Numbered from the stretch's first letter, positions 1-7,616 are shown. The stretch is 23,657 nucleotides of DNA from an uncultured bacterium (GCA_905214525.1 CAJMMN010000032.1:1-23657), one strand, 5' to 3'. Notes: generated by a model from the sequence alone, not told the origin. Made by a program: numbers and translations.

Positions 1-1
1 A

Positions 2-70
2 TGCCCAATTAACAACCGTCAGGGAATTGTAATTGATGGTGAAGGTTCAAAGGTAATTTGCAAAGACTAA
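2..70 (+). other. AT-rich edge; possible 3' end of an unknown ORF
   Basis: The first ~85 bases are clearly AT-richer than the rest of the window. One frame is open from the window edge to a TAA at 68-70 and would encode about 22 residues (…IVIDGEGSKVICKD). It may be the end of a gene that starts outside the window, or chance. I do not recognise a family. The composition suggests DNA of different origin from the core chromosome to the right. Confidence 0.2.
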
Positions 71-85
71 TTTGAAAATTCCAGT

Positions 86-520
86 TTGCTGTACTCGTTC
101 CTAGCAGGGTTAGGGGCAGGCACGCCCCAACAAGAAGCTGTCCCAAAGGGGCAAGAATGGGGACCGCGGACGATTTCTTGGACCGTTACGCGGCCCTTCC
201 CAGCGCGGAGCGGAACTCGGCCGGCGTGCGGCCACCGAGCGCATCGCTGCGCCTCTCCGTATTGTATCGACCGATCCAGCCCCCGAGCTCCTCGATGAAG
301 CGGGCGGGGGTCCAGTCCGACCAGTCCCTGCCGTGCCAGAACTCCTTCTTGAGCAGGCCGAAGAAGCCCTCCATCGCCGCGTTGTCCGGGCTTCAGCCCT
401 TGGCGGACTGAATTGGCTACACTGATGTGGACAGTTCCAGGAGGGGCGCAAGAGACGGGAAGGCCGTGTGCGCGTTCCTGCGCGAGGGCCGCGGGGAGGG
501 GCTGCCTGGGTACGGCGCCT
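86..520. mobile_element. Degenerate IS3-family insertion sequence remnant
   Basis: This stretch contains only the 3' part of an IS3-family transposase gene on the minus strand, followed by about 100 bp that could include the original terminal end of the element. I could not identify a pair of terminal inverted repeats or a target duplication. The 5' part of the transposase and the upstream OrfA are absent: the minus-strand similarity stops near 405. Sequence from about 411 to 520 matches neither neighbour and I see no gene in it. The element is therefore a fossil, not a mobile copy. Confidence 0.5.
186..404 (-). pseudogene. IS3-family transposase (OrfB/integrase core) 3' fragment
   Basis: The minus strand encodes the characteristic C-terminal end of an IS3/IS150-type DDE transposase: SPDNAAMEGFFGLLKKEF, then a WIGRYNTERR segment and GGRTPAEFRSALG, ending in TAA at 186-188. 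The Glu of the catalytic DDE triad lies in the EGFF block. Upstream of SPDN the same frame reads SAKG, then TGA where the family usually has Trp or Cys, and another stop lies about seven codons further upstream. Only about 65-70 codons of a usual ~270 remain. The first two catalytic Asp residues are missing, so the product cannot be an active transposase. Confidence 0.75.
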
Positions 521-661
521 GTCAACTCGGTCTACGTCTTTGATGACCGGGTCGTACTCAATATCAACTTCACGGATGATGCCAAAACGGTCACCCGTGA
601 GGAAGTGTTGGGTTCGAATGCTATGGACAATGTTCCAGCATGCTGGGATCGAACTCGCTAG
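521..661 (+). pseudogene. Serine recombinase C-terminal tail remnant (tentative)
   Basis: The plus frame reads VNSVYVFDDRVVLNINFTDD followed by KTVTREEVLGS, ending with TAG at 659-661. This pattern (NSV-x-V-F/Y-DD, a short beta hairpin, then K-TVT-x-EV-x-GS) is typical of the extreme C-terminus of large serine recombinases/resolvases carried by Gram-positive mobile elements. No catalytic resolvase domain, zinc ribbon or start codon precedes it, so this is a tail joined to unrelated sequence. Its last ~40 bases overlap the 3' end of the convergent DUF523 gene. The family assignment rests on pattern memory only; a profile search would decide it. Confidence 0.45.
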
Positions 662-1082
662 CCGGAATCACACGGTACCCGTGACGCAGCAGCAGATCGA
701 CAAAAACACCGTTGCCCGCGGTGAGCGTACCGCTAAAGGTGCCATCGTAGACGCGACTCGCACCGCACGAGGGGCTACGGTCCTGCAAGACGCACGCAGC
801 GATCTCGGACGGGCCGCCCGCCTGTTCGCACATATCGAGCGCACGTTGGGCACCCAGGCGAAACTCGCGATCGACCGAGATGCCCTCGCAGGTACGGACC
901 TCGCCGTTCACAATCTCGGACGGCTTGCGCGGTGTGGGAAGGCCGCCAAAGACCTCGGGGCATACCAACAGGACCTCGGTCCCCGTGCGCTCGCAAGCCT
1001 CGACCAGCTCGCGATGGTAGTTATCGAGCCCGTTATACTTGCAGCTCTCGCCCATCAAGCAGGCACTCACCACGATCTTCAT
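621..1082 (-). CDS. DUF523 family protein
   Basis: A 153-residue protein starting MKIVVSACLMGESCKYNG. It has the conserved features of DUF523 (YbbK-like) proteins: the N-terminal SACLMG…CKYNG motif, CPEVFGGLPTPR in the middle, and RSPSCG with a Gly-rich stretch after it. The function is not established; the paired Cys motifs suggest metal binding or redox chemistry. The ATG at 1082 is chosen because GAGGAG lies 7-8 nt upstream. An upstream in-frame ATG at 1127 would fall inside the ftsH terminator hairpin. The last ~11 codons overlap the recombinase-like tail on the other strand, so the extreme C-terminus may have been remodelled by an old insertion. It lies downstream of ftsH but behind a hairpin, so it may depend on read-through or its own promoter. 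Confidence 0.85.
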   Translation of the reverse strand: MKIVVSACLMGESCKYNGLDNYHRELVEACERTGTEVLLVCPEVFGGLPTPRKPSEIVNGEVRTCEGISVDREFRLGAQRALDMCEQAGGPSEIAACVLQDRSPSCGASRVYDGTFSGTLTAGNGVFVDLLLRHGYRVIPASEFDPSMLEHCP

Positions 1083-1103
1083 ATAACAACTCTCCTCACG
1101 CAA

Positions 1104-1142
1104 AATCGCCCCATTTGAGATGGACACTCAAATGGGGCGATT
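1104..1142 (-). terminator. Hairpin terminator after ftsH
   Basis: A perfect 16-bp inverted repeat (1104-1119 and 1127-1142, AATCGCCCCATTTGAG type) with a 7-nt loop. Read on the minus strand it is followed by four T. It sits 18 nt after the ftsH stop codon and just before the DUF523 ribosome-binding site. The short T-run means termination may be incomplete. Confidence 0.7.
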
Positions 1143-1160
1143 GACACAGCGCAACTAGTG

Positions 1161-3053
1161 TTACTGCTGCTTTGGCATCAGCGGATTCTCGCGCGTAAGG
1201 AGATTCATGAACTCCTCGCCCGTAATCGTCTCCTTCTTGTACAGATAACGAGCCAGCTCGTGGAGCTTAAACTTGTTCTCCTTGAGGATCTGCAGGGCAC
1301 GATCGTGCGCATCCTCAATCAGCTTGGCGACAATCGCGTCCACGCGCTCGGCCGTACCGGGGGCACAGGTGAGCGACGTGTCCTGATTGAGATACGCGTT
1401 CTGCACGGTACCGAGCGCCATCATGCCAAACTCTTCGGACATACCAAAGCGCGTCACCATGTTACGGGCGAGCTTAGTGGCCTGCTCGATGTCGTTGGCC
1501 GCACCGGTCGTCATCTCGCCAAAGATGAGCTCCTCGGCAGCACGTCCGCCGCAGTAGACGGCGAGCTTGTCCAGAACCTCCTGGCGCGTGGTCAGGAAGC
1601 GCTCGTCCTCCTCGACCTGCACGGTGTAGCCCAGAGCGCCGCTCGTGCGCGGCACGATGGTGATCTTCGTAACCGGCGCAGAGCCCTTCTGGCGGGCGGC
1701 AACGATGGCATGGCCGATCTCGTGGTAAGAAACAACCTGCTTCTCGTGATCGGACAGCACCGTGGACTTGCGCTGCTGACCGGCGATGACAACCTCCACC
1801 GACTCCTCAAAATCGTCCTGAGTGGCGCGCTTGCGACCCTCGCGGACGGCACGCAGGGCGCCCTCGTTGATGATGTTGGCAAGGTCGGCGCCCGAGGCAC
1901 CGGGCGTGGCGCGGGCAATCGCGGTCAGGTCGATCGGCGGCTGCGTCTTCACGCTCTTGGCATGGAGCTCAAGAATGTTCTTACGTCCGGTCAGGTCGGG
2001 CAGCTCAACGGGAATACGGCGGTCAAAGCGGCCGGGGCGCAGCAGGGCCGGGTCAAGGCTATCGGGACGGTTGGTGGCAGCGAGAACGACAATACCCTTG
2101 TGGTTATCAAAGCCGTCCATCTCGGTCAGCAGCTGGTTGAGCGTCTGCTCGCGCTCGTCGTTGCCACTAAAGCCGCCGCCATCGCGCTTCTTGCCGATGG
2201 TATCGATCTCATCGATAAAGACGATGCACGGGGCCTTTTCCTTGGCCTGCTTAAACAGATCGCGAACCTTAGCGGCGCCACGGCCGACGAACATCTCGAC
2301 GAACTCAGAACCAGAAATACTAAAGAACGGAACGCCCGCCTCGCCGGCAACGGCCTTGGCAAGCAGGGTCTTACCCGTACCCGGAGGGCCGACAAGGAGG
2401 GCACCGCGCGGCAGCTTGGCGCCGATCTCCTCGTAGCGCTGCGGCTTCTCCAGAAAGTCGACGACCTCCTTGAGGGACTCCTTGGCCTCTTCCTGGCCAG
2501 CGACATCCTTAAAGGTCACGCCCACATCCTTGGAGGCGATCACGCGAGCACCGGACTTGCCCAGTCCACCGCCGCCAAAACCACCGCCGCCAAAGTTCAT
2601 CGAGGGACCGTCATCACCCATGGCCTTCTTCATGCGGCGGTTGAGCCACCAGCCAATCAGGAAGAAAATCGCCATGGGAAGAATGAGGGTGAGCAGGTAG
2701 TAGGTCATCAGACCCGAGTTTTTATCGGGAACGACCGATTCCAGGGCCGCACCGGATTCAAGCACGCGATCGGTAAAGCCCGCATCGTTCGGCACACCGG
2801 TCGTCTTGTAGGCGATGTTCTCGTCCTCGCCCTTCTTGGTGTAGTAAATCGTGTAATCGTCCGTGTTGTACTCGACCTTGTCGACACTCTTCTTATCGAG
2901 CGCTTTGACAAACGTCGAGTAATCGGTCTTCGTAATCTGCTGCGTGTGACCGATGTTGGGGAACAGAACGGTCGAGAGCACGAGGTAGACGACGAAGGCG
3001 ATGAGCACGTAGAGGATCATATTCCGTCTACGTTTGTTGTCATCCATCTCCAT
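1161..3053 (-). CDS. ftsH: ATP-dependent zinc metalloprotease FtsH
   Basis: A membrane-anchored AAA+ protease that degrades misfolded membrane proteins and short-lived regulators. With the start at 3053 it has 630 residues, a normal length. The layout is a transmembrane segment near 12-32, an extracytoplasmic domain, a second transmembrane segment near 118-137, a Gly-rich linker, Walker A GPPGTGKT at 222-229, Walker B FIDEID at 279-284, the SRH region (ATNRPDSLDPALLRPGRFDRR), and the zinc site HEIGH at 444-448 with the distal acidic ligand in the TGAANDIEQA stretch. The usual HEAGH is HEIGH here; the HExxH ligands are intact. The ATG at 3053 has GGAG nine nt upstream; an in-frame ATG at 3068 lacks a ribosome-binding site. 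A hairpin follows the gene. It is divergent from a cobalamin adenosyltransferase-like gene. Confidence 0.97.
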   Translation of the reverse strand: MEMDDNKRRRNMILYVLIAFVVYLVLSTVLFPNIGHTQQITKTDYSTFVKALDKKSVDKVEYNTDDYTIYYTKKGEDENIAYKTTGVPNDAGFTDRVLESGAALESVVPDKNSGLMTYYLLTLILPMAIFFLIGWWLNRRMKKAMGDDGPSMNFGGGGFGGGGLGKSGARVIASKDVGVTFKDVAGQEEAKESLKEVVDFLEKPQRYEEIGAKLPRGALLVGPPGTGKTLLAKAVAGEAGVPFFSISGSEFVEMFVGRGAAKVRDLFKQAKEKAPCIVFIDEIDTIGKKRDGGGFSGNDEREQTLNQLLTEMDGFDNHKGIVVLAATNRPDSLDPALLRPGRFDRRIPVELPDLTGRKNILELHAKSVKTQPPIDLTAIARATPGASGADLANIINEGALRAVREGRKRATQDDFEESVEVVIAGQQRKSTVLSDHEKQVVSYHEIGHAIVAARQKGSAPVTKITIVPRTSGALGYTVQVEEDERFLTTRQEVLDKLAVYCGGRAAEELIFGEMTTGAANDIEQATKLARNMVTRFGMSEEFGMMALGTVQNAYLNQDTSLTCAPGTAERVDAIVAKLIEDAHDRALQILKENKFKLHELARYLYKKETITGEEFMNLLTRENPLMPKQQ

Positions 3054-3057
3054 CTGC

Positions 3058-3085
3058 TTGAACTCCATCTACTGGGGTTGATAAT
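3058..3085 (+). promoter_or_regulatory. Candidate promoter for the cobO-like gene
   Basis: TTGAAC (3058-3063), a 16-nt spacer and GATAAT (3080-3085) match the sigma-70 type consensus reasonably. Start of transcription would be near 3092, about 54 nt before the ATG at 3146. The -35 box would overlap the ftsH 5' end only if ftsH used the upstream ATG at 3068. Prediction by eye only. Confidence 0.35.
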
Positions 3086-3145
3086 GTTTTCTAGAATACC
3101 CAACCCGGACGGCGATAAACCGACGCCGGGCACGAAAGGACAGAG

Positions 3146-3631
3146 ATGGCATCACTGGAAGTCGGCAAGGTTCAGATCTACACGGGCGACGGCAAGGGCA
3201 AGACGACGGCTGCGCTGGGGCTCGCGCTGCGCGCCACGGGCTATGGGCTTAACGTGCTCATGCTTCAGTTTGCCAAGAAGCTGCACTGCGCCGAACATGA
3301 CGCAGCACCTCGATTGGGGCTACGCATCGTACAAGCCGACCGCGACACGCCCGAAGCCTGTGCCGCACAGATCATGGAGCTGGCGCGCGAGCAGATTAGC
3401 CAAGTCAACGTGCTGATCTTGGATGAACTGGGAGAAGCCATGCGACGGGGCTTTGTGACGCGCGAAGATGTCGAAGCGTTGATCGCGATGAAGCCGACCA
3501 CCACGGAGCTCGTGCTCACCGGCCGCGGCTTGCTGCCCCTCGCCGACCTTGCCGACCTAGTAACCGAAATGCGCCCCGTCAAACACTACTTCGACGAAGG
3601 CCTCCTAGCCCGCCAAGGCATCGAATACTAG
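3146..3631 (+). CDS. cobO: Cob(I)alamin adenosyltransferase, CobO/BtuR (CobA) family
   Basis: An ATP-binding enzyme family that adenosylates cob(I)alamin or cob(I)yrinic acid diamide to make coenzyme B12 forms. It has 161 residues, shorter than the ~175-200 usual for the family. Visible motifs are the P-loop TGDGKGKTT (13-21), Walker B VLILDELGEAMRRG (89-102), VLTGRG (123-128), ADLVTEM (136-142), and the typical tail VKHYFDEGLLARQGIEY. The section after the P-loop strand (QFAKKLHCAEHD) is shortened and lacks the usual Gly/Glu-rich stretch, so substrate handling could differ. The start at 3146 has AAGGACAG upstream. It stands alone, divergent from ftsH and convergent with a MATE gene; no other cobalamin gene is in the window. 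Confidence 0.85.
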   Translation: MASLEVGKVQIYTGDGKGKTTAALGLALRATGYGLNVLMLQFAKKLHCAEHDAAPRLGLRIVQADRDTPEACAAQIMELAREQISQVNVLILDELGEAMRRGFVTREDVEALIAMKPTTTELVLTGRGLLPLADLADLVTEMRPVKHYFDEGLLARQGIEY

Positions 3632-3657
3632 CCATTGCGGACGTCCCCAATGGCTAG
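3628..3657. terminator. Shared hairpin at convergent gene ends
   Basis: CTAGCCATTG (3628-3637) and CAATGGCTAG (3648-3657) form a perfect 10-bp stem with a 10-nt loop that itself contains the palindrome GGACGTCC. The TAG stop codons of the cobO-like gene (3629-3631) and of the MATE gene (3654-3656, minus) both lie in the stem arms. Neither strand has a clear T-tract, so it may act as a transcript 3' end or protective hairpin rather than a classical terminator. Confidence 0.5.
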
Positions 3658-5003
3658 GCAGTGGCGCGGCCTAGCCAGTTGCCGCTGTGATGGTAGACGG
3701 TGAACATCGTGGCGGTGATTACCCAGGTTACGGGGTAGACCAGCAGCAGATGCTCGAGCGAGGGGTCGAGCGGCATAATCGCGAACACCCACGCCACGCG
3801 GAGCACGACCGTGCCGAATATCGTGAGCATCATAGGCTGGAAGCTCACGCCAGCGCCGCGGATGGAGCCGGACGCGTTTTCGATAATCGAGAAGATCGCG
3901 TAGAACGGCGCGATGAAATGAAGAATCGTCGTGGTGTAGGCCGAAATTGCGGCATCGTCGATAAACAGACGCGAAAGCGGGCCCGAGAATACCAGCAGCA
4001 CGGCAGACAGGCCACCGATAAGCACAAATGAAAGCACGAGCGACGTGTGGTATCCCTTTCGCATGCGATCGTAATTGCGCGCACCAAAGTTCTGCGCCGA
4101 GAACGTAGTAATCGACACACCAAGCGCCTCGGTCACCATCCAGATAATGCCGTCCAGGCGACCGGAAAGACCCCAAGCGGTCGTGACATCGGCTCCAAAC
4201 GAGTTGACCGACACCTGAATCAAAACGTTGGAGATCGAATACGCCGCAGACTGAACGCCCAGCGGCAAACCGCACGAAAGCATGCTCTTGCAAATGCCGC
4301 GATCGATACCGAGTTTGGATAGCGACAACCGCCACGCCCCCGGAGCGCGCATCATGCGGATCACAATCATCGTGGCATTGGTGCAGATAGTCAGCGCCAC
4401 CGCGATGCCGCAGCCCAGCGCTTCCATGTGCAGCACGGCGACAAAGAGAATGTCGAGCGCAACGTTGACGAAGCAGCCGGAGGCGATAATGACCGCCGGA
4501 CCGCGCGTGTCGCCCACGGCGCGCAACAACGCCGTCCCCATATTGAGCAGCAGCGCCGCAAACATGGCGGCAAAGTAGCAACGGGCATACGCCACACCCT
4601 CGGCCAGCAGCTCATGCGGCGTATTCATCAACACAAGCATCGGCTCGACAAACACCATGCCCAGAATGGAAATGACAATGCCGCCCACCAGCGCGAGCGT
4701 CATGGCCGTATGGACCGATCGGCTCAAGCGCTCGTCATCGTGCTGACCAAAAAACTGGCCGGTAATAACGGCACAGCCAGCACCAACACCGACGCAAAAA
4801 CCAATGCAGAGCTCCGTAAGCACCATCGTGGCCTGAATGCCACCCAGCGCTAGCTTGCCGCCAAACTGACCGACGATATAGGTACCGATAAGCGTGTATG
4901 CCTGCTGAAAGAACGAACTAAAGAAGATAGGGACGCACAGCGACAGCAGCTGCTGCCAAATAACGCCCTGCGTTACATCGATAGCCGTAGATTTCTTAGC
5001 CAC
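3654..5003 (-). CDS. MATE family multidrug/sodium antiporter
   Basis: A polytopic membrane exporter of the MATE (NorM/DinF-type) family, which couples Na+ or H+ influx to efflux of cationic drugs or metabolites. With the GTG start it has 449 residues, typical for twelve transmembrane helices. Conserved pieces include the N-terminal IWQQLLSLCVPIFFSSFFQQAYTLI, VGQFGGKLALGGI, and the second-half repeat LGVSITTFSAQNFGARNYDRMRKGY. GTG at 5003 is chosen because GGGAGG lies four to five nt upstream and VAKKSTAIDVTQG is a usual MATE beginning; an in-frame TTG at 5036 has no such site. The substrate cannot be told from sequence. It is convergent with the cobO-like gene. Confidence 0.93.
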   Translation of the reverse strand: MAKKSTAIDVTQGVIWQQLLSLCVPIFFSSFFQQAYTLIGTYIVGQFGGKLALGGIQATMVLTELCIGFCVGVGAGCAVITGQFFGQHDDERLSRSVHTAMTLALVGGIVISILGMVFVEPMLVLMNTPHELLAEGVAYARCYFAAMFAALLLNMGTALLRAVGDTRGPAVIIASGCFVNVALDILFVAVLHMEALGCGIAVALTICTNATMIVIRMMRAPGAWRLSLSKLGIDRGICKSMLSCGLPLGVQSAAYSISNVLIQVSVNSFGADVTTAWGLSGRLDGIIWMVTEALGVSITTFSAQNFGARNYDRMRKGYHTSLVLSFVLIGGLSAVLLVFSGPLSRLFIDDAAISAYTTTILHFIAPFYAIFSIIENASGSIRGAGVSFQPMMLTIFGTVVLRVAWVFAIMPLDPSLEHLLLVYPVTWVITATMFTVYHHSGNWLGRATA

Positions 5004-5128
5004 ACGCCCTCCCCACCAGCGTACGTCAAACAACAAAACGGCAATTTAAGACCAAAGCCAATACCAGCTTAGCACCGACCGACGTCGGCCGAAACGCCCC
5101 GAACCAGAGCCCGGTGCGAACTATCTGC

Positions 5129-6043
5129 CTAGTGATACAGACCCGGCTGGTAGTGGTACTCGTTGCTCACATGCGGGCACAGCTGCCAAAAGGCAACAGC
5201 ACTTGCCGCGGCCACGTTGAGTGAATCGACCCCATGCGCCATCGGAATACGCACGGCGCGGTCGCAGCCTGCAATGGTCTTGGCGCCCAAGCCAGCACCC
5301 TCGGTGCCCATAAAGATTGCCAGGCGGTCAATCTCCTGGAGCGCGGGATCGTCCAGCGACACCGAATCATCCGTCAACGCCATAGCAGCACACGAAAAGC
5401 CGGCATCGTGCAGCGCCGCCAGCCCATCATGCGGCCATACGCGCACCTCGCTGCCAATGCGCGTCCAGGGCACCTGGAACACCGTGCCCATGCTCACGCG
5501 GGCCGAGCGACGGTACAGCGGGTCACAGCAAGTGGGGCTCACCAAAATACCGTCGACGTTCAGCGCAGCCGCCGAGCGGAAAATCGCACCGACGTTGGTG
5601 TGGTCGACAATGCCCTCGAGCACGCACAGGCGCACCGGGCGCTCCCCCGCCGCCTCGACGACGCCGCCCAAGAACTCATCAACCGGAATCTGTCGCGGGC
5701 GACGGAACGCCGCGAGCGCACCGCGCGTCACGTTAAAGCCCGTCAGCTGCTCCATGAGCTCCATCGAGGCCACGAACACGGGAACCGGACCCGCGCCCTC
5801 GCGCACAACCAGGCGCTCAAACAGCGGCATCATCTGGTCGAGCCAGCGTTCGCCCAAAAGAAAGCTCACCGGCTGGTATCCGGCACGCACCGCGCGCTCA
5901 ATAACCTTGGCACTCTCGGCGATAAAGATGCCCTTCTGCGGCTCCAGCACGCAACGAAGCTCACGCTCGGTCAGTCGCACGTAGGCATCGAGCCGCTCGT
6001 CCTCGAGCGAATCGATTCGCAGCACCTCAACGGCATCAGTCAT
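5129..6043 (-). CDS. SpoU/TrmH family RNA 2'-O-methyltransferase
   Basis: An S-adenosylmethionine-dependent ribose methyltransferase for tRNA or 23S rRNA, of the SPOUT class. It has 304 residues: an N-terminal substrate-binding domain with KGIFIAESAKVIERA (about 37-51), then the catalytic domain. The SPOUT motifs are NVGAIFRSA (150-158, with the catalytic Asn and Arg), IFMGTEGAGLG (243-253) and IPMAHGVDSLNVAAASAVA (266-284), which builds the trefoil knot that holds the cofactor. The ATG at 6043 gives the family-typical start (TDAVEVLRIDSLEDERL). An in-frame ATG at 6076 adds 11 Cys-rich residues and neither start has a good ribosome-binding site. The RNA target is not identifiable here. It lies downstream of thyA-folA with a 109-nt gap, so it is probably a separate unit. 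Confidence 0.9.
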   Translation of the reverse strand: MTDAVEVLRIDSLEDERLDAYVRLTERELRCVLEPQKGIFIAESAKVIERAVRAGYQPVSFLLGERWLDQMMPLFERLVVREGAGPVPVFVASMELMEQLTGFNVTRGALAAFRRPRQIPVDEFLGGVVEAAGERPVRLCVLEGIVDHTNVGAIFRSAAALNVDGILVSPTCCDPLYRRSARVSMGTVFQVPWTRIGSEVRVWPHDGLAALHDAGFSCAAMALTDDSVSLDDPALQEIDRLAIFMGTEGAGLGAKTIAGCDRAVRIPMAHGVDSLNVAAASAVAFWQLCPHVSNEYHYQPGLYH

Positions 6044-6152
6044 AGCAGCCAGCCCGCACCCTTCTTTACAGCACATCTATACCAAACGAGGCGACGCTAA
6101 GCGCCGCCCCATGCATTCAATCAACCCGATGATACCGTTCACGCCAGACGAT

Positions 6153-6671
6153 TTACGCATCAACGCGACGATACGTCACGAACTCATAATCGACACCCTC
6201 GTCGCCCTCGCCTGGGGCAATCGTGGCAGCACCGCCACGCCGTGCAATCTCCCACGCGGGATCGGCGTCCAAGTCGGGAAAGCACGTGTCCACGGGATGG
6301 ACGCAGTGGTTATGCGTGACCTCGGCCTCCACGCAGTACGGCAAAAACTGACGATACACCTCGCCACCGCCGATCACCCACGCAACGGGTTCATAGGCCA
6401 CGGCGGCGAGCGCTTCGTCAACGCTATGCACCACGTCGACGCCCTCGGCAGCAAAGCTCTCGTCGCGGGTGAGCACGATATTGCGGCGATTCTTGAGCGG
6501 TCGTCCGCCGGGAAAACTCAACAGCGTCTTGCGACCCATAATGACCGGGCAACCCTTGGTGCATGCCACAAAATGACGCATGTCGGCACGATTGGACACG
6601 ACCATGTCGCCCTCGCACCCAATACCCCAGTCATCGCACACGGCGACAATGGCAGAAAGCTTACACGTCAT
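6153..6671 (-). CDS. folA: Dihydrofolate reductase
   Basis: Reduces dihydrofolate to tetrahydrofolate with NADPH, regenerating the cofactor consumed by the adjacent thymidylate synthase. It has 172 residues. Visible features are the first strand LSAIVAV, the Met20-type loop segment with GIG (16-18), the active-site acidic residue in RADMRHF (Asp30), the NADPH-binding VIMGRKTLLSFPGGRPLKNRRNIVLTR region (from 43), and VIGGGEVYRQFLP (99-111). The C-terminal beta hairpin ends with YEFVTYRR. The ATG at 6671 has AGGTG six nt upstream; a GTG three codons earlier is in frame but less well placed. It starts 9 nt after the thyA stop, so the two form an operon. Confidence 0.95.
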   Translation of the reverse strand: MTCKLSAIVAVCDDWGIGCEGDMVVSNRADMRHFVACTKGCPVIMGRKTLLSFPGGRPLKNRRNIVLTRDESFAAEGVDVVHSVDEALAAVAYEPVAWVIGGGEVYRQFLPYCVEAEVTHNHCVHPVDTCFPDLDADPAWEIARRGGAATIAPGEGDEGVDYEFVTYRRVDA

Positions 6672-6680
6672 GCGCGTCAC

Positions 6681-7529
6681 CTACACCGCAATGGGGATGT
6701 TCTTGACCTGCGGGCCGTGCTCATAGCCCTCGACAATCAGATCATCGGTCGTAAACGCATAGAAGTCATGCACATCGGGGTTGAGCGTTACCTTGGGCGC
6801 GGCAAACTGCGGACGCTCGATAAGCTCGCGGACAATATCGACATGACGGTCGTAAATGTGGGCATCGGCAATCACATGCAGCAGCTCGCCAGCGATCATA
6901 TCGACCGACTGCGCAACCATCATCAGCAAAATGGCGTACTGGCACACATTCCAGTTGTTCGCAGCCAAAATGTCCTGGCTACGCTGGTTGAGAATCATGT
7001 TGAGCGTCGGTTTGTCATCCTGCGGGCGCTGCGTCACGTTATACGTCACGCTGTAGGCGCACGGATACAGGTGCATCTCGGACAGGTCGCTAAACACGTA
7101 GGTATTCGTCATAATGCGGCGGCTGTACGGAGTGTTCTTAAGGTCGTACAGCACGCGATCCATCTGGTCAAAGTCGCCCTCGGCATAATGGCTCTTCTGC
7201 CCAATCTGATACCCGTAGGCCTTGCCGATGGAGCCGGTCTCGTCGGCCCACTCATCCCAAATATGACTGTTGAGATCATGCACGTTATTGGACTTCTTTT
7301 GATAGATCCATAGGATCTCATCCATGGCAGATTTGAGGGCCGTACGACGCAGGGTAAGCGCCGGAAACTCCTCACGCAGGTCATAGCGTGCCGTGACACC
7401 AAAGTTTTTAATGGTATAGGCAGGGGTGCCATCCTCCCACACCGGGCGGACCTTTTGGCCCTCGGTGGTGGTGCCATGGTCCAGAATATCGCGGCACATG
7501 GTTACAAACTGTTGATCAGCCTTGCTCAT
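6681..7529 (-). CDS. thyA: Thymidylate synthase (ThyA)
   Basis: Methylates dUMP to dTMP using methylene-tetrahydrofolate and releases dihydrofolate, which FolA recycles. It has 282 residues. Key signatures are WIYQKKSNNVHDLN and DETGSIGKAYGYQI in the N-terminal half, the catalytic Cys157 in MHLYPCAYSVTYNV, NQRSQDILAANNWNVCQYA (181-199, dUMP-binding Arg/Asp/Asn), and HIYDRHVDIVRELI near the end. The catalytic context YPCAY and the AANN spacing place it in the variant ThyA group seen in some anaerobes rather than E. coli-like ThyA; that is from memory of the family. The ATG at 7529 has a strong AGGAGGG site. The frame stays open far upstream, but that part overlaps the divergent gene and is not conserved-looking. 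Confidence 0.95.
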   Translation of the reverse strand: MSKADQQFVTMCRDILDHGTTTEGQKVRPVWEDGTPAYTIKNFGVTARYDLREEFPALTLRRTALKSAMDEILWIYQKKSNNVHDLNSHIWDEWADETGSIGKAYGYQIGQKSHYAEGDFDQMDRVLYDLKNTPYSRRIMTNTYVFSDLSEMHLYPCAYSVTYNVTQRPQDDKPTLNMILNQRSQDILAANNWNVCQYAILLMMVAQSVDMIAGELLHVIADAHIYDRHVDIVRELIERPQFAAPKVTLNPDVHDFYAFTTDDLIVEGYEHGPQVKNIPIAV

Positions 7530-7563
7530 TGACCCTCCTGTCAGTCGCCTATAAGCGAGATTC

Positions 7564-7569
7564 ATTGTA
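7564..7569 (-). promoter_or_regulatory. Candidate -10 box of thyA-folA
   Basis: Minus-strand TACAAT (5 of 6 to consensus) lies about 35 nt before the thyA ATG. No good -35 box is seen 16-18 nt upstream, so it might need an activator or be coincidental. Confidence 0.3.
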
Positions 7570-7616
7570 GCCCAGGCGCATGCGGCCCCACAGCCCAAAC
7601 ATAAGCCCTCATTTTC

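Noticed and set aside
606..622. tRNA-like GGTTCGAAT segment (T-arm resemblance)
   Set aside because: No acceptor stem, anticodon arm or CCA-type end can be built around it; it fits the recombinase-like coding frame.
1158..3416. Very long plus-strand open frame (752 codons) across ftsH
   Set aside because: It is antisense to a clear ftsH gene, has no domain pattern and results from GC-rich codon bias at third positions.
5079..5088. Palindrome CCGACGTCGG between the MATE and SpoU methylase genes
   Set aside because: Short GC palindrome with no T-tract, no second copy and no promoter around it; could be chance at this GC content.
6111..7313. Long plus-strand open frame across folA and thyA
   Set aside because: Antisense to two well-supported genes, His/Arg-rich low-complexity translation, no ribosome-binding site.
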